NCBI GenBank assembly: GCA_009777005.1
Contig: WRMT01000016.1
Location: forward strand, 1 to 18,243
DNA from: Methanobrevibacter sp.
GTDB lineage: Archaea; Methanobacteriota; Methanobacteria; Methanobacteriales; Methanobacteriaceae
DNA length: 18,243 nucleotides
Reading direction: 5' to 3'
Part shown: in pieces, positions 1 to 8,317 of the stretch
Position numbering within the stretch: the stretch's first letter is position 1
Layout of the letters: each line of letters opens with the position of its first letter
Position numbers and translations under genes: made by a program
Notes under the pieces: model-generated
Told to the model about the DNA's origin: nothing
What the model saw: the letters and a program-made list of their open reading frames with translations, nothing else
Database searches by the model: none

Positions 1-346
1 TATAATTTATTTTTATAAAAAATATTATTAAAAATATAAATATTAAAATTAAATAGATTATAAGAAACTATAGCATATTTCAACATTTTTACAGATTTTT
101 TTAAAAGACATATGTTTTCTAAAAAATTTGTTCAAAATTTGGATTTTCATGAAAATAAATTTACAAACCACTATATTAATATAAAAACTTATGAAAATTT
201 AAATGATAAATTAAGATGAACACTATAGTTTTAATTGGATTTAAAACATGTTTACTATTTATTTTTCATTATTAAAGCAAAAATTTTTGAAAATTATCTA
301 TTGATACGAAGTAACTATTATAATGAATTATTAACTAAATATAGCA

Positions 347-421
347 CAATACTAAATTTTTGGCATAAAAATACTCAATTTTATATATTCGGAGAAAATT
401 CGTGCCAAAAATTAAGTGTTG
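347..421. repeat. Long imperfect inverted repeat (19-nt arms)
   Basis: The arm at 347-365 and the arm at 403-421 are reverse complements at 17 of 19 positions; the inner 11 bp (355-365 against 403-413, reading AATTTTTGGCA and TGCCAAAAATT) are perfect. The 37-nt spacer holds a second 6-bp pair (AATTTT at 377-382, AAAATT at 395-400). The whole could fold as one extended hairpin of 75 nt. It could be a small structured RNA, a transposon relic or a processing site for the flp transcript; nothing in the sequence decides between these. Confidence 0.55.
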
Positions 422-530
422 GACTTATACTACTAACATTCTCTTGAGCTAAAACTTTGATACAACTTTTAGTAGATATTTTCATAGCAACAGAGGTAAT
501 AGTTATGAAAGTAAACAAAAACTTTCAAAA

Positions 531-553
531 ATATAAAAATTCAGTTTTTATAT
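531..553 (-). terminator. Possible terminator hairpin of the flp operon
   Basis: ATATAAAAA (531-539) and TTTTTATAT (545-553) form a perfect 9-bp stem with a 5-nt loop, 32 nt beyond the flpD stop. Read on the minus strand it is followed by T-rich sequence. The stem is only A-T pairs, so it is weak. Confidence 0.3.
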
Positions 554-584
554 ATCTGATTAATCTAAAATATTTCATAATCTC

Positions 585-992
585 TTAAAAATTTCTTTTT
601 AGGGATCCTAATTCTCCAACCGTTTTTTGAAATTCGATCATAGTGTTTTGGAATTTTTCACCTTCAGATGCTGAAATCCATTCAAATCTGAATCGTTCTT
701 TTTCAATACCAAATTCCTCAATAATATCCCCAACCATATTAGCTCTTCTTCTCCATTTATAATTTCCAGCGGCATAATGACAATCGCCCATATGGCAACC
801 TCCAACAAAAATTCCATCGGCTCCTTCTTTAAATCCTTTAAGAATCATTGAAAGACTAATCCTACCTGAACACATAACTCTAATTATGCGAACATTTGTA
901 GGATACTGCATTCTTGCGGTTCCTGCAGTATCAGCACCTCCATATGAACACCAATTGCAACAAAATCCTAAAATTTTAACATTATTTATCAT
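585..992 (-). CDS. flpD: FlpD, MvhD-type [2Fe-2S] electron-transfer protein
   Basis: A 135-residue protein of the MvhD family, which carries electrons from a hydrogenase or formate dehydrogenase to HdrA of heterodisulfide reductase. It has the family cysteines: CCNWC at residues 11-15, the Cys in VMCSGR, and GCHxGDCHY. By hand alignment it matches the MvhD at 8496-8924 at about 79 of 124 positions, so it is a true paralogue with its ligands intact. It lies 89 nt after flpB on the same strand; the ATG at 992 follows an AAGTGAT-like ribosome-binding site. In Methanothermobacter, flpD is described from the flpECBDA cluster upstream of mvhDGAB, encoding an MvhD-like protein; the name here rests on that recalled arrangement and on the order flpC-flpB-flpD. 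I infer that it docks FlpCB onto HdrABC. Divergence from MvhD is mainly in the C-terminal third. Confidence 0.88.
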   Translation of the reverse strand: MINNVKILGFCCNWCSYGGADTAGTARMQYPTNVRIIRVMCSGRISLSMILKGFKEGADGIFVGGCHMGDCHYAAGNYKWRRRANMVGDIIEEFGIEKERFRFEWISASEGEKFQNTMIEFQKTVGELGSLKRNF

Positions 993-1081
993 ACTATCAC
1001 TTTATAAAAATATTAATAATTTACATGTATATGGTTTTAATAATTGAATTTAAACATTCTAATTTATAATTCTGGTACTCC

Positions 1082-2227
1082 TTATTCATTTTCAGGACTA
1101 TATAATGGAGGTAATTCCTCACTAAATCCAGGAATATAACCTGTTTTTTCCCTATATTTCTTCTGTAACCTATCATAAAGTCGTGAAAGGGGAATTTCCA
1201 TGGGACAAACATCTTCGCATTGACCACAATTAATACAACTAAAGCTCATATGACCCAATCTGATTCCTTGGAATGTTAACGGATCTGGGGGTGTTAATTT
1301 ACTGTCTGAATTTAATTTATTAATTTCACAATCGTTACACCAACAAATTGGACAAACGTCACGACATCCATAACACTCAATGCATCTATTCCAGTATTTT
1401 TCCCACTTCTCTAATGAAGGATATTCAGTTTCTAAAAGTTTAATTTCAGATTTCTTCATAAGTTTTATCATTATTTTTTCCAATTTCTCTCTAATTTCTA
1501 TCTGTTTTTTTGAGGGAGTTTTAGACTCTATGAATCCAGCTTTAATTGCGTCTTGCACTAGTTTTTTTCCTTTTTCGGTTAATATTTCTACAAAAGTCCA
1601 TCCATCACTTGCTCCCCAATTTCCACAGGCAATATCTGTATTTCTGGGAATCATTGTTTCACAGCGTTGACAATTTTCACGCCTTCCCCACCCTTCTTCT
1701 TCCATGTCATCAATTTTTACTCCTTTTTCAGTTCCATCCTTAAGTTCAATTATAATCTGCCCTTTATCTATTTCTTCTTTTATTACATCATCAGGGTTAA
1801 CTTCATAAAAAAGTTCAAACATCTTCTTAGCTGAAAGGGGCATAATAGTTCCCCCACAATTAAGACCAATGATGTATAAATTCTCTCTATCAAAACGATT
1901 TCTTTTTTCTAGCTCAGTTAAAGCCATAGCATCACAAGGTTTTGTAACAACGGCTAATTTAAAATCATTCAAAAACTTTGAAACTAAGTTTCCGACCATT
2001 GTTGGAGCACAATGAAGAGATCCTGCGGTTTTAGCTATATCTTCAGAGTTTTCAATAACTATTGGAACACCATCGTAAATATTATCATATTTAGCTATTG
2101 TTAAAACATTATCCACAAGATCTGTTTCTAATAAATATTTTAAAATTCCAGTAACTGATCCTCCACATTCACCTAACTTACATATTTCATCGCTTTTTGC
2201 TTTAATCTCTAAAAATTCTGAATCCAT
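1082..2227 (-). CDS. flpB: FlpB, FdhB/FrhB-family F420-type iron-sulfur flavoprotein
   Basis: A 381-residue protein of the F420 hydrogenase/dehydrogenase beta family. Visible signatures are GECGGSVT near residue 19, KPCDAMAL near 96, GLNCGG near 121 and the NCQRC...DIACGNWG block at 185-205, all typical of the FAD/F420-binding FrhB/FdhB core. A C-terminal part adds two ferredoxin motifs with cysteines 282/285/288/292 and 331/334/337/341, as in FdhB. Length is about that of methanogen FdhB. It should move electrons between F420 and FlpD/FlpC in the cytoplasm. The ATG at 2227 is preceded by GGAAGGTG at good spacing, and only 21 nt separate it from flpC, so the two are surely co-transcribed. It could be called FdhB, but no full-length catalytic FdhA accompanies it, which favours FlpB. 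Function as an F420 oxidoreductase is family-based inference. Confidence 0.85.
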   Translation of the reverse strand: MDSEFLEIKAKSDEICKLGECGGSVTGILKYLLETDLVDNVLTIAKYDNIYDGVPIVIENSEDIAKTAGSLHCAPTMVGNLVSKFLNDFKLAVVTKPCDAMALTELEKRNRFDRENLYIIGLNCGGTIMPLSAKKMFELFYEVNPDDVIKEEIDKGQIIIELKDGTEKGVKIDDMEEEGWGRRENCQRCETMIPRNTDIACGNWGASDGWTFVEILTEKGKKLVQDAIKAGFIESKTPSKKQIEIREKLEKIMIKLMKKSEIKLLETEYPSLEKWEKYWNRCIECYGCRDVCPICWCNDCEINKLNSDSKLTPPDPLTFQGIRLGHMSFSCINCGQCEDVCPMEIPLSRLYDRLQKKYREKTGYIPGFSEELPPLYSPENE

Positions 2228-2248
2228 TTAAACACCTTCCTTTAATTC

Positions 2249-3364
2249 TTAATCCAAATTTTTTGAAATTTCATCAAATACTTTTTCAATGGGGAATACT
2301 CCTTTGTTCATGTCGATAATCTTTTCAAAATTTTGAAGTTCACCTATTGTGTTAGTAAAACTACCATTTTTTTCAGCCCAAGATGGAATAGGAATGATAT
2401 AATCAAAAATTTCCATTGATTCTTTGAATGAATCGTTTAAAGATATCATATAATCTAAATTGTTTAATTCAAGATTAATCTCATCATCTAGCAAATTATC
2501 CTCAGGATCATTTTTAATAATTATTAAAACCTTTATACTACTAATCATGGATAATAACTCATTTTTATCAAGTGAAGTTAGATAATTCATACTTCCATAG
2601 CTATTTGCTTCAGGCAGTATTGGCAAAATTTTTGCATTATTCCTATTAGCAATATCTATAATTTCTTTATAATTCTCTTTAGCTTCTAGTTTATTGAAAA
2701 TTATAACAGAATTTCCATGAAATTTATCTTCAATTTCTTTTGGAAATTTGCTTAAAAACTCTGATATAGAGGAAAATTTAAAATAATTATCAGAGTTCAT
2801 TGATGTGATAGATTTATCTGTATAATCTGCAGAGAATATTTTAGTCCCTTTATCACTTGCAATGACAATTCTTCTACCAATAAGAGGATTTTCCAACAAT
2901 ACATTCCCAATAATAAACACAAATGAAGCATTATTCACTTCATCATAATCTGAAATCATTATTTCTTCATCAATTTTTGGAAAATTATGAGTGTAAACAC
3001 CAATCTTTTCTATTCCATTATCCTCTGCAAAATTTTTAATAACTTCATTTTCTTCATTTGTACTTTTTCCAGAGGATAAAATTCCAATTTTATCCTTTGA
3101 ATAAGAATTTATTATTTCTGAAATTGAATTTATCACGGTATTCCAATCAGATTCTATTAATTTATTCTGTTTTTTCTTTAATGGAATAGAAAAATTATTT
3201 TCTTCAATTAATTTATAAGAGTCTCTTCCTCTCAAACAATTTTTTCCTTCATTAATGTGGTGACCTTTATATGGATAAGTTCCAACGATCTTTTCATTGT
3301 GATTGATTAAGTTTATACCACAACCTACACTACAAGAAGGACATATACTATGTTTCATTAACAT
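2249..3364 (-). CDS. flpC: FlpC, shortened formate dehydrogenase alpha-like protein lacking the metal-ligand Cys
   Basis: A 371-residue protein related to the molybdopterin oxidoreductase superfamily (FdhA, FwdB). The N-terminus carries a CxxCxxxCx27C [4Fe-4S] motif (Cys 8, 11, 15 and 43 from this start). SGKSTNEEN near residue 98 and AEKNGSFTNT near 330 match blocks conserved in FdhA. Methanogen FdhA is near 680 residues; much of the middle and the C-terminal pterin-dinucleotide domain are absent. There is no cysteine after Cys 43, and where FdhA has its Cys/Sec-His pair this protein reads VYTHN. It therefore lacks the usual Mo/W ligand and probably does not oxidise formate; a scaffold or electron-relay role is my inference. 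An in-frame GTG at 3373 overlaps the AGGTGAT ribosome-binding site, so I chose the ATG at 3364; the ATG at 3358 is also possible. First gene of flpC-flpB-flpD. Confidence 0.8.
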   Translation of the reverse strand: MLMKHSICPSCSVGCGINLINHNEKIVGTYPYKGHHINEGKNCLRGRDSYKLIEENNFSIPLKKKQNKLIESDWNTVINSISEIINSYSKDKIGILSSGKSTNEENEVIKNFAEDNGIEKIGVYTHNFPKIDEEIMISDYDEVNNASFVFIIGNVLLENPLIGRRIVIASDKGTKIFSADYTDKSITSMNSDNYFKFSSISEFLSKFPKEIEDKFHGNSVIIFNKLEAKENYKEIIDIANRNNAKILPILPEANSYGSMNYLTSLDKNELLSMISSIKVLIIIKNDPEDNLLDDEINLELNNLDYMISLNDSFKESMEIFDYIIPIPSWAEKNGSFTNTIGELQNFEKIIDMNKGVFPIEKVFDEISKNLD

Positions 3365-3407
3365 TATTATCACCTAATTTACTTAACATAATCTAATACA
3401 TTAGTGA

Positions 3408-3417
3408 ACATTATACT
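3408..3417 (-). promoter_or_regulatory. Candidate TATA box of the flp operon
   Basis: On the minus strand TTGAGTATAATG places a TATA element at about 3411-3416. A start about 25 nt downstream would give a leader of some 25 nt with the AGGTGAT ribosome-binding site before the flpC ATG. The spacing is what an archaeal promoter needs; no transcript data support it. Confidence 0.4.
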
Positions 3418-3447
3418 CAATAAATTTAAAATCATTACAGCCTTTTA

Positions 3448-4388
3448 GGCACTGTCAAAATTAACTGTCGAGTTATTTGAGAATTCATAACCTGGTTAAG
3501 TTTAAAATGTATTCCATATTTTTTCACAAAAAAGCCAGGTTTTAAGTCAGCGAATTTTACACAGCCCTTATTTCATATGTTCTTATATTTTTTCAATACT
3601 TTTTATTATTGGGTACTGTAAACTTACTGAGGATTTACCATTAAATTTTTTACAACTTCCCAATAAAATTTCCATTACCTAGAGGGCGATTGAAATTCAT
3701 GTGATTTGATAAGTTTTAAAATACTCAAATCTTAGTAGCTTTAACCACCCTTTTTATCTTATTTAGAAACTCTTTTTTTGACTCAATTTCAAATAAATAA
3801 TCTTTTAAGGTTAAATATTTCCATTAGTATCTTTAAATTCTTTGATTTTCTAAATTAAAAATAATTAAATAAATACCTGGGTTTTTAAAAGTTATTAAAA
3901 ATCATGAGAATCCAAAAAACCGAATTATATAGACCACCTCCATGTAGGTATAAAGAATAAGAATAAATCCATGTCATAACTTAGTTTTGATTAATAATTC
4001 TTTAATACTAATACTCATATATAGATTACTATAAATAAAATTTAATAATTTAGTATTAATTTAAGAAATTTATAAAAAAGTATAGTCTTCACGAGGATAA
4101 AATAGTGATGATAACTTCCAAATAGAACTATATAATGTAGTGAAAAAGTTTTGCAATGAAATACATTGAAAACTCCTTAGGAATTATTAAAAACAAAATT
4201 TTTTGGCTCTGTCAAAAAGGGTGGTGTTAGAAAAATTTTCAATGCATCTTAACAGATTTAATAATTTTGAAAACATGATTATTTGCTATTTATTTTCAAA
4301 ATAGGTTGTGAATAACCATTTTTCTAGTATTATTAAAATGGAAATTATTAATACTAATTTTTCCAGCACCTTGATTTTTGACGGTGCT
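3448..4388. mobile_element. Decayed insertion-element remnant (tentative)
   Basis: This part of the 1.27-kb gap between flpC and fetA holds no intact gene. The motif GGCACTGTCAAAATT at 3448-3462 recurs in inverted form at 4371-4388 (reverse complement AGCACCGTCAAAAATC), as expected for the ends of an element of about 0.94 kb. A third copy, GGCTCTGTCAAAAAGGG, begins at 4205, a weaker inverted one (AATTTTACACAGCC) lies at 3553-3566 and another weak one (GGTACTGTAAACTT) at 3612-3625. Such GG(C/T)NCTGT ends resemble those of several insertion-sequence families, including IS6. Open stretches inside are short (30-45 codons, e.g. minus strand 3590-3680) and I do not recognise a transposase. It could instead be chance similarity in AT-rich DNA or several small non-coding elements. 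Confidence 0.3.
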
Positions 4389-4632
4389 AAATAATGGTGC
4401 AATAGCCTCAAATAAAGAAGAATAATAATTTTTATTAGTGAATTAATTAATTTAAAAAAATTTATAAAATTTAAAAATTCCAATAAGTTATTAATAATGA
4501 AAAAATTAATTTTGGAAAACAATATTATAATATTAAAAAGATAATTATATTGTAATTTTTGAAATATTATTATTAGAATATTACTTGATTGTTAAGTGTA
4601 TCATACAATTAGTTATTACTATAAATTAGGAG
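4389..4632. other. AT-rich spacer upstream of fetA
   Basis: No gene is supported. A minus-strand open stretch across 4286-4522 is built almost only of Ile, Leu, Asn, Lys and Phe codons and has no ribosome-binding site. A TAAATTAGGAG stretch ends this spacer and supplies the fetA ribosome-binding site at 4628-4632. A good TATA box at the correct distance is not obvious. Confidence 0.5.
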
Positions 4633-5262
4633 TTGTTTAAAATAGAAGAAATTATTTTTAAAACAAAAAATTTAGTTTTCAATGATTCTATTCATTTTCC
4701 AAATATTAACATTCCTAAAAATAAAGTTACATTTATTGTAGGAAAAAGTGGAGCTGGAAAAACCACTTTATTAAAAATGTTCAATGGAACATTAACTCAA
4801 AGTAATGGAGATATTTTTTACAATAATACAAATATATTAGATATTGAAACAATTAAATTAAGAAAAGAGGTTTTACTCATAAGTCAAACTGTTTTCTTAT
4901 TTGATGGAACAATTAGGGATAATTTCAAAGAATTTTATAGCTATCGCCAAGAAAAAGCCCTTGAAAATAGTAAAATTAAGCTATTTTTAGATATTTGTCA
5001 CTTAGATTTTTCTTTAGAGAAAAACTGTAATGAAATGTCAGGTGGAGAAAAACAAAGATTGTATATAGCTATTTACTTATCATTTAAGCCAAAAGTTATA
5101 ATGCTTGATGAACCAACATCTGCATTAGATGAAGAAAATTCTCATGAAATTATAAAAAACATTTTATCATTTTCAAAGGAAAATGGAATAACAGTAATAA
5201 TTGTAAGTCATGATAAAAAACTTTCGGAAGTTTTTGCTGATAATACAGTTTTAATAGAGTGA
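4633..5262 (+). CDS. fetA: FetA-like ABC transporter ATP-binding protein
   Basis: A 209-residue single ABC ATPase. It shows Walker A GKSGAGKTT (residues 37-45), a Q-loop glutamine at 85 (LISQ), the signature MSGGEKQR (135-142), Walker B VIMLDEP with SALD D-loop (155-166) and the H-loop histidine 193 (VSHD). Length and partner fit FetA/YbbL, the ATPase of the FetAB exporter that lowers cytosolic iron in E. coli. The next gene is the FetB-type permease. The start is odd: the only standard candidate is TTG at 4633, which abuts the AGGAG ribosome-binding site (4628-4632) with no spacer, while an ATA codon at 4642 sits at ideal distance. There is no ATG before residue 49, which is already past Walker A, and a TAG at 4627 closes the frame upstream. 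Iron as substrate is inferred from the family only. Confidence 0.85.
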   Translation: MFKIEEIIFKTKNLVFNDSIHFPNINIPKNKVTFIVGKSGAGKTTLLKMFNGTLTQSNGDIFYNNTNILDIETIKLRKEVLLISQTVFLFDGTIRDNFKEFYSYRQEKALENSKIKLFLDICHLDFSLEKNCNEMSGGEKQRLYIAIYLSFKPKVIMLDEPTSALDEENSHEIIKNILSFSKENGITVIIVSHDKKLSEVFADNTVLIE

Positions 5263-5355
5263 GTAAATCTTTCGAATGTGTATTATTGGCTAATTCGTTG
5301 CTTGTTAATCATTGTTTATAACATTTGCATATATTAAATAGTTAAGGTGAAATAA

Positions 5356-6132
5356 ATGGAAGGAGCAATTCAATTAAATATAGTACAATTTAGTCTGGTT
5401 TATCTCCTTTTAATTATTGTAGTAGCTATAATGAAAAAATCAAATATTAAAAAGACTAAGCTACTTATTGTCTCAAGTATTAGAATGTCGGTGCAGCTTA
5501 CTTTAGCAGGATTAATTTTAACTTATATCTTAAATAACCCTAATCCTGTCTTCACTTTAGCTTATCTTCTCGTTATGTTAGTATTTTCAATATACTATGT
5601 TTTATCTAAAAATAAGGATATAAACAATCGATTTAAGATGACAATAGCTATGTCTCTGCTTTTAACATGTTCATTCATGATAATATTCTTTGTAATGGTT
5701 ATTGTAGGTATAGATATTTTCAATCCTCAGTATAGCATACCGTTAGCTGGAATGATCATTGGAAACTCTATGACAGGTATTACTTTAGCTATTAAAGTAT
5801 TTAAAGAAAATATTTCATCTGAAAAAGTTAAAATAGAATCTCTTCTAAATTTAGGAGCAAGCCCTGATAAGATATTAATGCCTTATGTTAATAATTCTCT
5901 TGAAACTGCACTTTTACCTACAATTAACTCGATGGTTGGAATGGGAATAGTTTTTTTACCTGGAATGATGACTGGACAAATACTTTCAGGAACTCTTCCA
6001 TTAACATCAATAATGTATCAAGTAGCTATTATGATTGCAATTTGTGCTTCAGTTTGTTTAGCTATTTTCTTTTCACTATATTTTGGATATAAAACTCTTT
6101 ATAATAAAAGAAATCAAATTACATATAGTTAA
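5356..6132 (+). CDS. fetB: FetB-like ABC transporter permease (UPF0014)
   Basis: A 258-residue integral membrane protein, the usual size for FetB/YbbM. Hydrophobic segments run at about residues 9-26, 36-58, 66-84, 98-121, 127-146, 190-213 and 220-248, giving roughly seven membrane spans. The stretch SIPLAGMIIGNSMTG (about 127-141) and the loop ESLLNLGASPDKI, followed by SMVGMGIVFLPGMMTGQIL, are hallmark blocks of the family; the loop ESLLNLGA is the likely coupling contact with the ATPase. The ATG follows AAGGTGA at good spacing, 93 nt after fetA, so the two probably form one transcript. It should export a metal, probably iron, which would suit a cell rich in iron-sulfur hydrogenase proteins, but the substrate is not shown by sequence. 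Confidence 0.87.
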   Translation: MEGAIQLNIVQFSLVYLLLIIVVAIMKKSNIKKTKLLIVSSIRMSVQLTLAGLILTYILNNPNPVFTLAYLLVMLVFSIYYVLSKNKDINNRFKMTIAMSLLLTCSFMIIFFVMVIVGIDIFNPQYSIPLAGMIIGNSMTGITLAIKVFKENISSEKVKIESLLNLGASPDKILMPYVNNSLETALLPTINSMVGMGIVFLPGMMTGQILSGTLPLTSIMYQVAIMIAICASVCLAIFFSLYFGYKTLYNKRNQITYS

Positions 6133-6387
6133 TGTCAAGATAATTCTTTTAAAAATTTTTATTATTTTTTTCATTTTTCATATTAAATTTGCAAAATTGT
6201 GAGTATTTTAGTAATCTATAAAATCTAATAATTATATATTATAATAAAAATAATTTAATAAATAAAAATTTTGTCTTAAACTTATAAAAATAAAAAATTT
6301 TTTATTAATTGTGAGATATAATATTTAAAATCATCAAAAACTTTATTATGTAGATAACAAAATAATTACTATAAATTAGTAACTAAT

Positions 6388-6421
6388 AATTAATTTATCT
6401 TTTTAAATTAATTTATCTTTT
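6388..6421. repeat. Two-copy 16-nt direct repeat
   Basis: AATTAATTTATCTTTT occurs at 6388-6403 and again at 6406-6421 with an 18-nt period. It lies about 290 nt upstream of fbp. It may be simple slippage in AT-rich DNA. Confidence 0.45.
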
Positions 6422-6632
6422 CGTAAATACAATTGATGTAATTTTAAATAATTGAATAATGAACAGATTAATTTAATTAAGAAAACATTCAATAGAATTT
6501 TATAAAAAATATAGGTTATTACAAATACTTTTTTCACTAAAATATAGTAGTTCTGTTATAAATAATAAAAACTTCGTTTTAAATTTATAAAAATTAAAAA
6601 TTTTTATAAATAAACAAAATTTTAGAAATTAT

Positions 6633-6646
6633 TAGGTAATTACCTA
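6633..6646. promoter_or_regulatory. Perfect 14-bp palindrome upstream of fbp
   Basis: TAGGTAATTACCTA is fully self-complementary and lies 62 nt before the fbp ATG, where an archaeal operator or a site close to the promoter would be expected. It stands out because it contains G/C pairs in an otherwise nearly pure A/T stretch. No known regulator motif is recognised with confidence. Confidence 0.4.
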
Positions 6647-6708
6647 TAGCTATGGCTAGACAATCTTCAAAATTGTTATTTAATTGGCCATTAATTTGAT
6701 GTGTTAAT

Positions 6709-7803
<1,095 letters not shown>

Positions 7804-7834
7804 TTTACTTTATAAATTACAGTTCACATGTCAC

Positions 7835-7900
7835 TAGCTAATAATTAATTTATTATATTATTATTTAGCTAATTACTTTGTTAGTATTATTATTTTTTTA
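7835..7900 (+). terminator. Candidate terminator of fbp
   Basis: TAGCTAA (7835-7841) pairs with TTAGCTA (7865-7871), and a further TAAT/ATTA pairing extends the stem with a one-base bulge. A T-rich tract follows at about 7891-7899. It begins 32 nt after the fbp stop. The stem is mostly A-T, so the T-rich tract may be what matters. Confidence 0.4.
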
Positions 7901-8317
7901 TAATTAATTTTTTTATTTAAATTAATTATAAAAATTTCTTATTTTTCTTTTATTTAGTGTCTTTAATTTTATTTTTTATTTTTTTCATTTTTTTCCAATA
8001 AATTGAGCTTGTATATAGCTAGAATCTAGCATATATTATTTAATTAAAGATATCTCAACTTGTTTTTAGACATTTTTTTTATAAGATTTAATTATAGCTC
8101 CTATGTTAATATTTAATTATTTTGTAGATTTTGTAGTAAATATTGGATATAATTCATAAAACAGTTTTATTCTTCTTTTAGTTATAGCTATTTATTCTTC
8201 TAAATTTTGAATGTACTATATAAAGTTTTCGGATTAACTTTCTAAGTAACCTTTATATTAAGTTCATTCCAAATTTATAAACAGTACATTAATGGTAATA
8301 TTATGTCAGTTCATTAA
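7901..8317. other. Long AT-rich leader region upstream of mvhD
   Basis: No gene is seen in this part of the 692-bp fbp-mvhD spacer. It holds several good TATA-like boxes on the plus strand: TATATAAA at 8217-8224, TTTATATTA at 8252-8260 and TTTATAAA at 8274-8281. If one of them drives mvh, the tandem repeats at 8318-8449 would be transcribed as a leader of about 200 nt. A short sequence at about 8200-8215 (TAAATTTTGAATGTAC) resembles part of the repeat unit downstream. Confidence 0.5.
8252..8260 (+). promoter_or_regulatory. Candidate TATA box for mvhDGAB
   Basis: AACCTTTATATTA fits a BRE-plus-TATA arrangement of methanogen promoters. Two rivals lie close by at 8217-8224 and 8274-8281, and the repeats themselves carry TTTAATTTAAA cores that could serve as TATA-like elements nearer to mvhD. 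Which is used cannot be told from the sequence. Confidence 0.25.

Larger units (their letters stand above)
1..584. other. Gene-free AT-rich stretch downstream of flpD
   Basis: I see no convincing gene here. The only open stretch of note (about 235-447, plus) would need a TTG start, has no ribosome-binding site, has a composition typical of random AT-rich translation and runs through a long hairpin. The stretch holds a strong inverted repeat (347-421) and a small AT hairpin (531-553) that may end the flp transcript from the minus strand. No tRNA-like or rRNA-like sequence was recognised. Confidence 0.6.
6133..6708. other. 576-bp AT-rich spacer between fetB and fbp
   Basis: No gene seen. T-rich stretches right after fetB (about 6147-6178) may stop its transcript. 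It also contains a 16-nt direct repeat (6388-6403 and 6406-6421) and a perfect 14-bp palindrome (6633-6646), listed separately. Two similar AT-rich blocks near 6275-6305 and 6573-6608 look like loose copies of one another. Confidence 0.55.

Noticed and set aside
235..447. 70-codon open stretch on the plus strand near the window start
   Set aside because: TTG start, no ribosome-binding site, composition like random AT-rich DNA, and it spans the 347-421 hairpin.
1021..1227. Open stretch on the minus strand overlapping the end of flpB
   Set aside because: Out-of-frame shadow of flpB; no family features.
2249..3364. FlpC considered as FwdB (formylmethanofuran dehydrogenase) or as a truncated pseudogene of fdhA
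   Set aside because: FwdB has a catalytic Cys that is absent here and comes with other fwd genes; the frame is intact, has a good ribosome-binding site and a tight operon, so it is not a dead gene.
3903..3960. Short plus-strand frame ending in PPPCRYKE that looked like a fragment of a real protein
   Set aside because: Only 18 codons and no similarity I can name; may be a relic but not supportable as a gene.
4286..4522. 78-codon minus-strand open stretch rich in Ile, Leu and Phe, looking like a membrane peptide
   Set aside because: Hydrophobicity follows from A/T richness; no ribosome-binding site, no recognisable family, and it overlaps the decayed repeat motifs.
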